Assembly (NCBI GenBank): GCA_003599815.1
Contig: QZJZ01000094.1
Coordinates: 1-64,000 of the forward strand
Reading direction: 5' to 3'
DNA length: 64,000 nt
Source: Candidatus Auribacter fodinae
GTDB taxonomy: Bacteria; Auribacterota; Auribacteria; Auribacterales; Auribacteraceae
The notes beneath the pieces were generated by a model that was not told the origin of the DNA, did no database searches, and worked only from the letters and a program-made list of their open reading frames with translations. Below are positions 9,234 to 17,231 of this stretch, piece by piece (the first letter of the stretch is position 1; the number at the start of each line of letters is the position of its first letter). The position numbers and the translations under genes are program-made.

Positions 9234-9911
9234 TTACTCTTTCCGTACCGGGATAATCAAAATCTGTCCCGGACGTATGATGTCCGAAATACTTTCCATC
9301 TTATTGGCGTTGGCGATGTCTTCCATAGTTACCCCGTAATTTTGAGCGATAATCCACAGATTCTCACCGCTTTTTACGGAATGGCGGACATATTCGGATG
9401 CATCACCAGATGATTCCATTACATCAACACCAGACGACGTTGAACTCTGCTCTACGGTGGGTTGAGGAGCGGCTTCACCGTAGACATCTTTTTCCACAGA
9501 CCTGATTCGTTTAATAATACGCTGGTTTTCTTTGAGAACTTCATCAAGAAGAACTTTAAGGCGTTTGGTCGTCTGAGCGTCCATATCATCAAGTCTCTTC
9601 GCAAGCTGATTGTTAGCCGCCTGAAGTTCGCTTAGCTGAATATTCAGGGTTTTAAGCTCATCAAGTTTTGAATATATGTACTTGTTGTTTTCGTTGACAT
9701 TATCGTTCATTTTGATGAGCAGATTACTGATTTCTTCGAGCCGGTTTTCTGTAGTAAGAGTTCTGTCCTGAATACGGTTCATCTCAGAGTTGATGTTTTG
9801 TTCCTGCTGGATCATATCTTCACGCAGGTCTTGCGTACAACCAGTCAGCAATATGGGGGCAAAAAGTCCGCATATTAATGTATAAACGACTGATGGAACT
9901 ATTGTTTTCAA
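9234..9911 (-). CDS. LysM-domain coiled-coil lipoprotein at the end of the tol-pal operon
   Basis: A signal peptide ends in the lipobox LTGC. A long region rich in Asn, Gln, Leu and Lys (about residues 30-140) looks like a coiled coil, then a Ser-rich linker leads to a C-terminal LysM domain starting SVKSGENLWIIAQNYGVT, which should bind peptidoglycan. Three consecutive TTG codons (9917, 9914, 9911) could start it; AAGGAGG is best spaced for the one at 9911. The gene follows pal, the position that YbgF/CpoB holds in proteobacterial tol-pal operons. Its coiled coil resembles CpoB's N-terminal trimerising region, but LysM replaces the TPRs. It converges with the permease gene without a spacer. 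Confidence 0.88.
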   Translation of the reverse strand: MKTIVPSVVYTLICGLFAPILLTGCTQDLREDMIQQEQNINSEMNRIQDRTLTTENRLEEISNLLIKMNDNVNENNKYIYSKLDELKTLNIQLSELQAANNQLAKRLDDMDAQTTKRLKVLLDEVLKENQRIIKRIRSVEKDVYGEAAPQPTVEQSSTSSGVDVMESSGDASEYVRHSVKSGENLWIIAQNYGVTMEDIANANKMESISDIIRPGQILIIPVRKE

Positions 9912-9932
9912 CAACAAGCCTCCTTATTTTGC

Positions 9933-10439
9933 TTACTGGGCAAGTTTGAATTCAGCGCGGCGGTTTTCAGCCCAGGCGATTTCAGTATGCTGTGTGTTGC
10001 GCGGCTGTTCTTCACCATAACTGATGGTGAATAAACGGTCGGCAGGCACGCCTTGTTCATTGAGATACCGGCGTACGCTCAATGCTCTGCGTTCACCGAG
10101 CGCTAAGTTGTACTGTTCTGTACCACGTTCATCACAATGCCCTTCAATCCTGACCAATACTTTCGGGTGTGTTTTCATCCATTCTGCAACCTGATTCAGG
10201 CCAGCCTGCATATCCGCGCGAACATCAGATTTATCATAATCAAACAGTATCGGCTGGAAAATGTATTTGAATTCTTCTGGCGGATCAATGAAAGTGCCGG
10301 CAGGTATAGCGCTCAACGGTATATCGCCTTTAACTTTACCTTTGTCCCTGCATTCCGGTGACAGCATGCAGCACCCATTGAGCATTGTTACAACTACTAG
10401 AACTGATGACGCGGTGATGATTGCATTTGATAGACGCAT
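9933..10439 (-). CDS. pal: peptidoglycan-associated lipoprotein Pal
   Basis: Pal tethers the outer membrane to peptidoglycan and pairs with TolB. The ATG at 10439 (MRLSNAIITASS) is chosen because GGAGGAAT lies just upstream; the track's extra 39 residues are an artefact. The signal peptide ends at the lipobox LNGC. The OmpA-like domain is clear: FDYDKSDVRADM, IEGHCDERGTEQYNLALGERRA, and a final ENRRAEFKL, which includes the Asp and Arg that hold meso-diaminopimelate. The mature domain has normal size (168 residues total). It lies 34 bases downstream of tolB. Confidence 0.96.
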   Translation of the reverse strand: MRLSNAIITASSVLVVVTMLNGCCMLSPECRDKGKVKGDIPLSAIPAGTFIDPPEEFKYIFQPILFDYDKSDVRADMQAGLNQVAEWMKTHPKVLVRIEGHCDERGTEQYNLALGERRALSVRRYLNEQGVPADRLFTISYGEEQPRNTQHTEIAWAENRRAEFKLAQ

Positions 10440-10473
10440 GTATTCCTCCTTTTTTTTGCTTGTTATGTTAATG

Positions 10474-11787
10474 TTACTGTAATGAAGGTCCCCAATCCGG
10501 CAAACTGGAATTATTACTATCCGTCGTAACCCTGACGGGTTTTTCTTCACGAACATCCATAAAATATATATCCGATCGGTAGTTTTGTGTCAATGTATAT
10601 GATACATGAATACCATCCGGAGCCCATGTTGGGTGGTCTTCTGATTCCATAGATGTGGTTAAACGGCGGAAGAAACCGCTTGATGCGTCGATAATGCATA
10701 GTTCTGAGTTGCGCCCGTACAAAGAAGAATAAACAATTATATTAGAACCCTTGATGGGTGACCAGTCTGGAGAAGCATTATAATTACCCTGAAAGGTGAT
10801 TCGTTTTGGTGTGCCGCCCCGGTAATCGACAACATAAATCTGAGGTGTTCCACTGCGATCCGATACAAATGCCAGTGTATTGCTGTCAGGCGCCCATGTT
10901 GGAGATGTATCTACTGCCGGGCTGAATGTTACCCGCTGAATAACATTTCCCGAAAAATCAATGACATATATTTCCGGATTTCCGTTAAAACTGAGGGTCA
11001 GGGCTATCTTTGTGCCGTCAGGGGAGACGTCAGGTACTGAGTTTAGCCCGGGCCGTTTTGAGATTATCTGCATACTTCTTGTTCGAAAATTCTGCAGGTA
11101 GATAAAAGGATAGTTTTCAAAATAGCTGGAATAGATAATTCCCTCGCCATTTGGAAGCCAGTTTGGGTCAAGATTAAGCGAAGTATTGGATGTAACTTGA
11201 CGGACGTTATGCCCGTCGTAGTCCATCATGAAAATGTTTTTAGCCTTTCCATTTTGTTGTACAAAAGCGATCTGCGTGGTGGTAATGGATGGGCGGCCTC
11301 CAGAAACTTTTTCTATGATTTTAGCTGTTGCCTTATGCATCAAAGCCCGGGTTTCAGAGATTGGCCCGTTGACGACTACTGAAGTAAACTCACTGCGTGT
11401 CGCCATGTCGTAACAGAAAAGTTCTATGGCAAGTTCGGTGCCGCTCATGGTATAAAGCCCTTTTATAATCATTTCCGTACCGTAATCAAGCCAGAAATCG
11501 TAATCAGCGGATTTATAATTTTTCCCTTTGTCGAGAGCGGAGTCAGGGAGAGGTTCCTGCGGCCATAACTCGAAATAGCCGGCATGCTTCAAATCAAATT
11601 CCGCAACGGAATACAATTCGCGGGAAGCAACCACATTATTTGTCTCACTGAAAAAGGGCAATATGGTCACGCGAATTTTACGGTCTATTTTTTTCTCGAT
11701 AGTAATCTCTATTTCTTTCGCCGGAACCAAACTGTTTTCGCATGCCGCGGCTAAGAAAAGTATCAACAGAAGAAATGTTTTTTTCAT
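10474..11787 (-). CDS. tolB: Tol-Pal system beta-propeller protein TolB
   Basis: The 437-residue product has an N-terminal signal sequence, an alpha/beta N-terminal domain (DRKIRVTILPFFSETNNV onward, to about residue 160) and a C-terminal beta-propeller with repeated blades such as TLAFVSDRSGTPQIYVVD and IALTLSFNGNPEIYVIDF. TolB is periplasmic and binds Pal and the TolA C-terminus. The signal region FLAAAC contains a cysteine that could be lipid-modified, although TolB is normally soluble; the lipobox is poor. AAAGGT is 8 bases before the ATG. It follows the TolA C-terminal frame by 15 bases. Confidence 0.95.
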   Translation of the reverse strand: MKKTFLLLILFLAAACENSLVPAKEIEITIEKKIDRKIRVTILPFFSETNNVVASRELYSVAEFDLKHAGYFELWPQEPLPDSALDKGKNYKSADYDFWLDYGTEMIIKGLYTMSGTELAIELFCYDMATRSEFTSVVVNGPISETRALMHKATAKIIEKVSGGRPSITTTQIAFVQQNGKAKNIFMMDYDGHNVRQVTSNTSLNLDPNWLPNGEGIIYSSYFENYPFIYLQNFRTRSMQIISKRPGLNSVPDVSPDGTKIALTLSFNGNPEIYVIDFSGNVIQRVTFSPAVDTSPTWAPDSNTLAFVSDRSGTPQIYVVDYRGGTPKRITFQGNYNASPDWSPIKGSNIIVYSSLYGRNSELCIIDASSGFFRRLTTSMESEDHPTWAPDGIHVSYTLTQNYRSDIYFMDVREEKPVRVTTDSNNSSLPDWGPSLQ

Positions 11788-11802
11788 ATCAAGTACCTTT
11801 CA

Positions 11803-12536
11803 CTATTGTTGAGTATCAAAATTAATAATAATATCCAGCGACTCTTCGTGCAGGTCTGATGGAAAAGGAGGAAAAGGTTTCGAGTTATCAATCGCGTCAA
11901 TGATCGATTTTTTTAATAAAACGTTATCCGTATCACTTACGAATTCCATCTCCGACACCGTACCTGTATTCAGGATTCTTATTTTAATAGTTACGATGTC
12001 AATTTGTTCCTGTCCCCGAAGCGTACCGGGTATAGCCCATTGAGCATAAACACGTTTTTTTACCAACCCTGCATAATATAAGAGAACCGTTTGCGGCGCT
12101 TGGGTTGATGTTTTTTTTATTTCTTGAGGTACAGGCTCTTCAGGACGGGTTACTTTTTTTTTTCCAGATCATCCCATTGCTTTAATATATTATTTTCCAA
12201 ATTGGAATTAAGAGGTTCAGGCGGCGGCCGTTTAATTACCTTTTGTTCCACAAGAGGTTTTTCCGGCTCCGGTTCCTTTTCAGCCGCCTTTTCCTGTGTT
12301 TGCGGCTCTTTCTTGTCTGCCGGTTTTTCCTGTTCCTGAGGCTGTGGTGTGAATAGTTCTACTTCCTGAATTTTAATCGGTTCGCTTTTTTTCTGTTTCC
12401 ATAAAGGAAGCATGATAACCACAGCAGTGATAATAATTATGTGACAGCTTATAGATATGACCAGAAATTTTCTTTGTTTAAAAAGCACTAGCAGTCGTTG
12501 TTTAAAAAGTAATAATAATGAATCTAATTTGCTCAT
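11803..12536 (-). CDS. tolA: TolA/TonB-like protein in two frames joined at a putative -1 slippery site
   Basis: The first frame (12536-12150, 128 residues) has a short cytoplasmic start, one membrane helix (FLVISISCHIIIITAVVIML) and a Pro/Glu/Lys-rich linker, then stops at TAA. The second frame (11803 up to the same point) encodes a TonB/TolA C-terminal domain, including YYAGLVKKRVYAQW and RILNTGTVSEMEFV. The two frames differ by -1 and meet at an A10 tract whose last two codons before the stop form the slippery heptamer A AAA AAG. No stop interrupts the second frame from that tract, and the domain begins before its first possible start codon (TTG at 12066). A joined product would have about 244 residues. 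Either programmed -1 frameshifting or transcript slippage, or a homopolymer sequencing error, explains this. The ATG overlaps the tolR stop by 4 bases. Confidence 0.85.
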
Positions 12537-12949
12537 TTTACCCGTTCCACACTGGTTGCAAGCCCCAGTTTTGTTATGCCTGCCTTCTGAATAGTATCCA
12601 GAACTTTAACTATAAATTCGTAAGCGAGCCCTTTGTCCGCCCTGAGAACTACTGGTAAATTAGGCACGCTTTCACGCAAAGATATCAATCGCTCTTCAAG
12701 TTGCGGTAATGTAACCGCGGTATTACCTATAAAAATTTTTTTATCTTCAGACAGGCTGATAGTTACTGATTCCTCATGCGCCATTGTCCGCGCTGAGGTT
12801 TCCGGTAATTTTACGGTAATACCTTGTTCAATAACAGGCGCTATCAGAATAAATATAATGAGCATCACCATGGTCACATCTACCAAGGGGGTAATGTTTA
12901 TATCATTTAACGCCTGAGATTTATAGAATTCGTCCCGTTGAGACAACAT
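12533..12949 (-). CDS. tolR: ExbD/TolR family biopolymer transport protein
   Basis: The protein has 138 residues with one N-terminal membrane helix containing the proton-path aspartate (INITPLVDVTMVMLIIFIL) and a periplasmic domain with EESVTISLSEDKKIFIGN and VVLRADKGLAYEFIVKVLD, all typical of ExbD/TolR. With TolQ it forms the proton-driven motor that energises TolA. It starts directly after the tolQ stop and overlaps tolA by 4 bases. Confidence 0.95.
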   Translation of the reverse strand: MLSQRDEFYKSQALNDINITPLVDVTMVMLIIFILIAPVIEQGITVKLPETSARTMAHEESVTISLSEDKKIFIGNTAVTLPQLEERLISLRESVPNLPVVLRADKGLAYEFIVKVLDTIQKAGITKLGLATSVERVK

Positions 12950-13624
12950 TTATTCGTTGTGCCCTCTTTCAACCAGTGAAAGAAATTCTGTAGCGAAATT
13001 TTCCATATCAATCATGAGGTTCCTGATGGAATTCAACAGATAATTATACCCGACACCTGACGGTATAGCTACAAATAAACCTATAACGGTTGTTATCAGC
13101 GCTTCTGATATACCCGGCGCCACAGCATCGATACTGGCTGAACCCATTCGCCCCATATCGTAAAAAGCTATTAGCAAGCCGTATACCGTTCCGAGCAACC
13201 CCAATAGCGGACTGATGTTGGCCGATGTCGCCAGAATAATCATATTTCTCTCTAAAGTTTGAGCCTTTTGGGACATTATACGTTTCAAAGAAAGTTCCAG
13301 ATCGTTTTGCTGTGATTTCGTCAGAGATGTATATCGTGTGTCTGAAGAGGTGATTTTTCGAAGCTCTTTTATTCCGGTAGAAAATACCGCACTTAATAAA
13401 GAGGCATTTGTTTGGTTACTGTTTTGAAACGCTTTTTCCAGAGAGTTCACTGAACCGCGAAAGAAATCGAGAAACTCGCGTCCTTCACGATTTAGTTTTC
13501 TGAAAAAAATGAGTTTTTCAATAATAACCGACCAAGCGGTTATCGAGAGTATCAGCAGAATAATCATGATACCCTGTCCAATAGGGCCTGAACTTGTAAA
13601 TGAAGTGATTAGTGGATGGCTCAT
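12950..13624 (-). CDS. tolQ: MotA/TolQ/ExbB proton channel family protein
   Basis: The 224-residue protein shows the TolQ/ExbB plan: an N-terminal helix (IMIILLILSITAWSVIIEKL), a cytoplasmic loop, and two C-terminal helices with LLGLLGTVYGLLIAFYDM and ALITTVIGLFVAIPSGVGYN. It is the multimeric stator that surrounds TolR. First gene of the tolQRAB-pal-LysM cluster. The 132-base gap to fusA upstream contains a 14-bp inverted repeat, so the cluster could have its own promoter or be attenuated from fusA read-through. Confidence 0.95.
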   Translation of the reverse strand: MSHPLITSFTSSGPIGQGIMIILLILSITAWSVIIEKLIFFRKLNREGREFLDFFRGSVNSLEKAFQNSNQTNASLLSAVFSTGIKELRKITSSDTRYTSLTKSQQNDLELSLKRIMSQKAQTLERNMIILATSANISPLLGLLGTVYGLLIAFYDMGRMGSASIDAVAPGISEALITTVIGLFVAIPSGVGYNYLLNSIRNLMIDMENFATEFLSLVERGHNE

Positions 13625-13667
13625 GATAGTATTCTACCGGTTTCGTCCGATTCTATGTGCAGTTATA

Positions 13668-13728
13668 AATTGACACCTGTTAAATCCGTGACAATCAGCG
13701 TATCAAAACGGAAAAACAGGTGTCAATT
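13668..13728. repeat. 14-bp perfect inverted repeat between fusA and tolQ
   Basis: AATTGACACCTGTT (13668-13681) is exactly repeated in inverse as AACAGGTGTCAATT (13715-13728). The 33-base interior has a second short stem, TCCGT with ACGGA. No T-run follows the arms on either strand, so it is not a standard intrinsic terminator. It could be a REP/MITE-like element, an operator or a stem that buffers fusA transcripts. Confidence 0.8.
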
Positions 13729-13756
13729 AAATCTATATTATAATTAATGAAAATAT

Positions 13757-15838
13757 TTATTTCTGCATGCGTTCCTGATAAATTTTCTGTCCCAGTTCAT
13801 ACGGTACTTCGGCGTACTGCTCAAAATGCATGGTATAGTTTGCACGGCCTTGTGTTAAGGAACGCATAGCAGTAGCATATCCGAACATTTCAGATAAAGG
13901 AGCTTCTGCTTCGACAACCTGAACGTTTCCGCGCATTTCCATGCCGAGTATTTTGCCGCGACGGGAGCATATGTCGCCCACTATATCACCGAGAAATTCT
14001 TCCGGTGTGGTGACTTCAATCGACATAATAGGTTCAAGAAGTACTGGATTCGCTTTCATGAAGGCTTGTTTGAACCCTTCAATGGCGGCGGTTTTAAAAG
14101 CCAGTTCAGAAGAGTCGACTGCATGGAAACTGCCGTCAAGGAGCCGTACTTTTACATCGACTACCGGGTATCGGGCGTATACTCCACGCCGCATTGCTTC
14201 AATAACACCTTTTTCTACAGCGGGAATATATTCACGAGGAATGCGTCCACCGACAATTTCGTTTGAAAATTCAAACCCTTGACCCGGATCAGCAGGTACG
14301 AGTTCCATGACAACATGCCCATACTGACCGCGCCCGCCGCTCTGTTTAGCGTGTTTGTAATCTACTTGTTTGGTAGTTGTAATAGTTTCACGGTACGCAA
14401 CCTGCGGCTGGCCGACTTCTGCTTTTACGCTATATTCATGAAGCAGTCGGTCAACAATGATTTCAAGGTGGAGCTCACCCATGCCGGAAATAACGGTGTC
14501 TTTCGTTTCTTCATCGGTTTGAACAGTAAAAGTAGGATCTTCCTCAGCAAGTTTTACCAGCGCTTTGGATAGCTTATCTTCAGCGGCTTTATTTTCAACA
14601 GTGACTTTAACAGACATCACAGGTGATGGGAACTCTATAGCTTCAAGGATAATAGGGTTGTCCTCATCACAGATGGTATCTCCGGTAATGGTGTTGCGTA
14701 ACCCGATACCCACAGCGATGTCGCCGGCGTAAATCATATCCTGGTTTTCCTGCTGGTTGGCATGCATCAACACGATGCGTCCGAGACGTTCTTTTGAATC
14801 GCGCGTGCTGTTATATACGTAACTTCCCGCGGCAATCTGTCCTGAATAAACTCGGAAATAAACCAGTTTTCCCATGTGTTTATCAGCCATAATTTTAAAC
14901 GCGAGGGCTGAAAACGGCTCGTTGTCGCCCGGTTTACGGGTGATTGTCTGTTCTGTGCCGGGAAGAAATCCTTCAACCGGAGGAAGATCAATTGGCGACG
15001 GAAGATAGAAACATACAGCGTCGAGCAGTCTCTGAACGCCTTTGTTTTTAAATGCTGAGCCGCAGAGTACGGGAATAATCTTATGAGACAATGTGCCGCG
15101 GCGAATCACAGAAATAATTTCTTTTTCCGTAATTTCTTCCTCAGCAAGATATTTTTCCATGATGGCGTCATCAAGGTCAGCGACTTTTTCCAGCATTTTA
15201 TGGCGGTATTCGTGGGCTAATTCCTTCATATCTTCAGGAATTTCTTCAATATGATAGTTTTTGCCCAGAGTTTCATCATCATAAATAACAGCGTGCATTT
15301 TAACAAGGTCAATAATTCCACGGAAATTGTCTTCACTGCCGATGGGAAGCTGGATAGGTGCAGGGTTGGTTTCAAGGCGTGTTTCCATCATTTTCAGCAC
15401 ACTGTAAAAATCCGCGCCGAAACGGTCCATTTTATTGATAAACGCCAGCTTGGGAACATTGTATTTGTCAGACTGGCGCCACACTGTTTCAGACTGAGGT
15501 TCCACGCCGCCGACCGCGCAGAATACCGCGATAGCTCCGTCAAGTACGCGCAGACTGCGTTCCACTTCAACAGTGAAATCAACGTGGCCGGGCGTATCAA
15601 TAATGTTAATACGGTTTTCATTCCACATACATGTTGTAGCGGCTGAAGTAATGGTAATGCCGCGTTCCTGTTCCTGCTTCATCCAGTCCATGGTTGCGGC
15701 ACCTTCGTGTACTTCGCCGATTTTATATGAACGCCCTGTGTAATAGAGTATTCGTTCGGTCAATGTTGTTTTTCCAGCGTCAATGTGTGCCATAATACCA
15801 ATATTTCTTACTTTGTCGATACTGATCATTCGAGGCAT
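13757..15838 (-). CDS. fusA: translation elongation factor G
   Basis: EF-G translocates tRNAs and mRNA on the ribosome using GTP. The 693-residue sequence has the G1 motif AHIDAGKTT near residue 18, [19 protein letters not shown], and C-terminal domains IV-V with [20 protein letters not shown] and the typical ending. The switch I region ([13 protein letters not shown]) is intact. The start ATG 15838 has GGAAGGAAAA about 10 bases upstream; the in-frame ATG three codons later is an alternative. It stands alone, not in the rpsL-rpsG-fusA-tuf string, so it may be one of two EF-G paralogues. Confidence 0.97.
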   Translation of the reverse strand: MPRMISIDKVRNIGIMAHIDAGKTTLTERILYYTGRSYKIGEVHEGAATMDWMKQEQERGITITSAATTCMWNENRINIIDTPGHVDFTVEVERSLRVLDGAIAVFCAVGGVEPQSETVWRQSDKYNVPKLAFINKMDRFGADFYSVLKMMETRLETNPAPIQLPIGSEDNFRGIIDLVKMHAVIYDDETLGKNYHIEEIPEDMKELAHEYRHKMLEKVADLDDAIMEKYLAEEEITEKEIISVIRRGTLSHKIIPVLCGSAFKNKGVQRLLDAVCFYLPSPIDLPPVEGFLPGTEQTITRKPGDNEPFSALAFKIMADKHMGKLVYFRVYSGQIAAGSYVYNSTRDSKERLGRIVLMHANQQENQDMIYAGDIAVGIGLRNTITGDTICDEDNPIILEAIEFPSPVMSVKVTVENKAAEDKLSKALVKLAEEDPTFTVQTDEETKDTVISGMGELHLEIIVDRLLHEYSVKAEVGQPQVAYRETITTTKQVDYKHAKQSGGRGQYGHVVMELVPADPGQGFEFSNEIVGGRIPREYIPAVEKGVIEAMRRGVYARYPVVDVKVRLLDGSFHAVDSSELAFKTAAIEGFKQAFMKANPVLLEPIMSIEVTTPEEFLGDIVGDICSRRGKILGMEMRGNVQVVEAEAPLSEMFGYATAMRSLTQGRANYTMHFEQYAEVPYELGQKIYQERMQK

Positions 15839-15942
15839 GGGGTGTTTTTCCTTCCGTAATTTATGTTTACAGTTTAGTTTTATTTCAAAATATCGTATTA
15901 TTTGGTTAAATAAATCTGCCCAATTGAAACAAAGGGGATTAT

Positions 15943-15970
15943 ATTATCTACATTTTGCATTGAAAGTAAA
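15943..15970 (-). promoter_or_regulatory. candidate sigma-70 promoter for fusA
   Basis: Reading the minus strand, TTTACT (15970-15965) and GATAAT (15948-15943) are spaced by 16 bases in a very AT-rich segment about 105 bases before the fusA ATG. Both boxes are partial matches. Confidence 0.35.
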
Positions 15971-16046
15971 TATATTTTTTAGTTAAAAAATATTTATGTA
16001 TTACTTTATGAAATAAATTTTATCCTCTTTTGCCAAAAGAAGTTAT

Positions 16047-16325
16047 ATGCATGAAAAACAATTAAGCAAAAATGTCGAGTTATTGCGTGCAACGCTCAGG
16101 CGGGGACAAGTTGTTCCCGGGGAAGTATATTTACGCTTAACTGAACGGGAGGTACTTATAAAGGTGAAGGGCAAGATCATTAAAGCGTACACGAATCTGG
16201 CTTTTTCGCAGGGAGATAGTGTTTATTTGCTTATCGAGCAGGTACACCCTCAACTGCGTTTTAAGCTGTTAAGTAAGGATGACTATAACCGCATACTTAC
16301 CAGTGGGATCGACTATACTATTTAA
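16047..16325 (+). CDS. small beta-rich protein of unknown function
   Basis: The 92-residue product is not recognised with confidence. It has a short helical start (KNVELLRATLRRG) followed by a segment of alternating hydrophobic strands, GQVVPGEVYLRLTEREVLIK and QGDSVYLLIEQVHPQLRFKL. The pattern GQxVxGxV...G...V.V..v.PQ..l.L resembles a small OB-like domain I recall near the N-terminus of FliK-like flagellar hook-length proteins, but no flagellar gene is nearby, so this is a weak comparison. Its stop lies 8 bases inside the 3' end of the convergent TPR gene. Confidence 0.6.
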   Translation: MHEKQLSKNVELLRATLRRGQVVPGEVYLRLTEREVLIKVKGKIIKAYTNLAFSQGDSVYLLIEQVHPQLRFKLLSKDDYNRILTSGIDYTI

Positions 16326-17061
16326 TCTGTGACCGTAGGTCGGCGCTCATTTGCGGGTTTATAGATTCCAGCCGAGACGCAATTTCCTCAGTTTTCTTCG
16401 TATCATGCATATCATTATAACTGAGCCCCAGAGCAAATAAGCCTTTAGCGGATTGAGGGTTATCGGTTATAAGCGTATTGAGTGTGCCAATAGCGTTTTT
16501 CAAGTCGCCTGCGGCTCGATAAGTTTCTCCGAGAAAATACAGCGCATCATAATATACCGCTTTTTTTTCTGTGTCATCACGAGTTATTTTCGCCACAAAT
16601 TTTAGCTGGTGTTCGGCTTCCTGATATTGTTTTGTGTGAAACATACAGATTCCCAAAAGAAGGTGTGATTCCATAAAGTTTGGTTTAACAGCCAGTGAGT
16701 TGCGTGTCCATTGAAGGGCGTTTTCGTATTGGTGAAGATTTGCATAGCAGTCAGCGATGGCGAACAAAATAAAAAAATCCTTCGGAGTGATGTCTGCGGC
16801 ATACTTCAAATGGTTGATGGCGGAATCATAGTTTCCCATTTCCTTGTAGCTGCTGCCCAGAAAAAAACGCGCTTTGACGTTTTCCGGCTCAAGTTTAAGT
16901 CCCTTTGTGAAATGAACGCTGGCACGCTCATAGTTGCCGGCGTTGAAGTCACTCATCGCCTGTTCAAAATACTCCTGAGCGCTTTTGCCGCATCCGTTCA
17001 AAATACTAACCGCTATAATAAATAATGAAACTGCCGCTGAAATACGAATTTTATATGACAT
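16318..17061 (-). CDS. TPR-repeat lipoprotein
   Basis: The start is taken at 17061 (MSYKIRIS) because AAGGAGAA lies 6 bases upstream; the track's TTG six codons earlier sits inside that site. A signal peptide ends in the lipobox LNGC. The rest is a series of tetratricopeptide repeats, for example AMSDFNAGNYERASVHFTKG, FFLGSSYKEMGNYDSAINHL and IADCYANLHQYENALQWTRN, giving about six repeats over residues 35-230. Such lipoproteins act as scaffolds in envelope complexes; the partner is unknown. It is followed convergently by the small 92-residue gene. Confidence 0.88.
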   Translation of the reverse strand: MSYKIRISAAVSLFIIAVSILNGCGKSAQEYFEQAMSDFNAGNYERASVHFTKGLKLEPENVKARFFLGSSYKEMGNYDSAINHLKYAADITPKDFFILFAIADCYANLHQYENALQWTRNSLAVKPNFMESHLLLGICMFHTKQYQEAEHQLKFVAKITRDDTEKKAVYYDALYFLGETYRAAGDLKNAIGTLNTLITDNPQSAKGLFALGLSYNDMHDTKKTEEIASRLESINPQMSADLRSQIK

Positions 17062-17081
17062 ATTGTTCTCCTTTCTCAAAC

Positions 17082-17111
17082 CTTATAACAAATCATCGAC
17101 ATAAATGTCAA
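17082..17111 (-). promoter_or_regulatory. sigma-70 promoter for the TPR lipoprotein gene
   Basis: On the minus strand a perfect -35 TTGACA (17111-17106) is followed after 18 bases by TATAAG (17087-17082), giving a start site about 15 bases before the chosen ATG. Confidence 0.55.
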
Positions 17112-17145
17112 TCATTGCAAAAGTAGGATGAAAAAAACCTTTTTG

Positions 17146-17174
17146 TTGCCACAAAAATATTTATAATGTATGAT
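17146..17174 (+). promoter_or_regulatory. sigma-70 promoter for the phosphohexomutase gene
   Basis: TTGCCA and TATGAT are spaced by exactly 17 bases, each one base off consensus, ending 57 bases before the ATG at 17232. It is divergent from the TPR gene promoter in the same 170-base gap. Confidence 0.6.
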
Positions 17175-17231
17175 TCGGCACATAGATGAACCTAACTTGC
17201 ATTAAAGATAAAGATAAAAGAGGATACGAGA

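Noticed and set aside
11803-12066. Separate 87-residue gene starting at TTG
   Set aside because: Its domain begins upstream of the TTG, and the same frame is open back to the slippery A-tract; treated as the C-terminal part of tolA.
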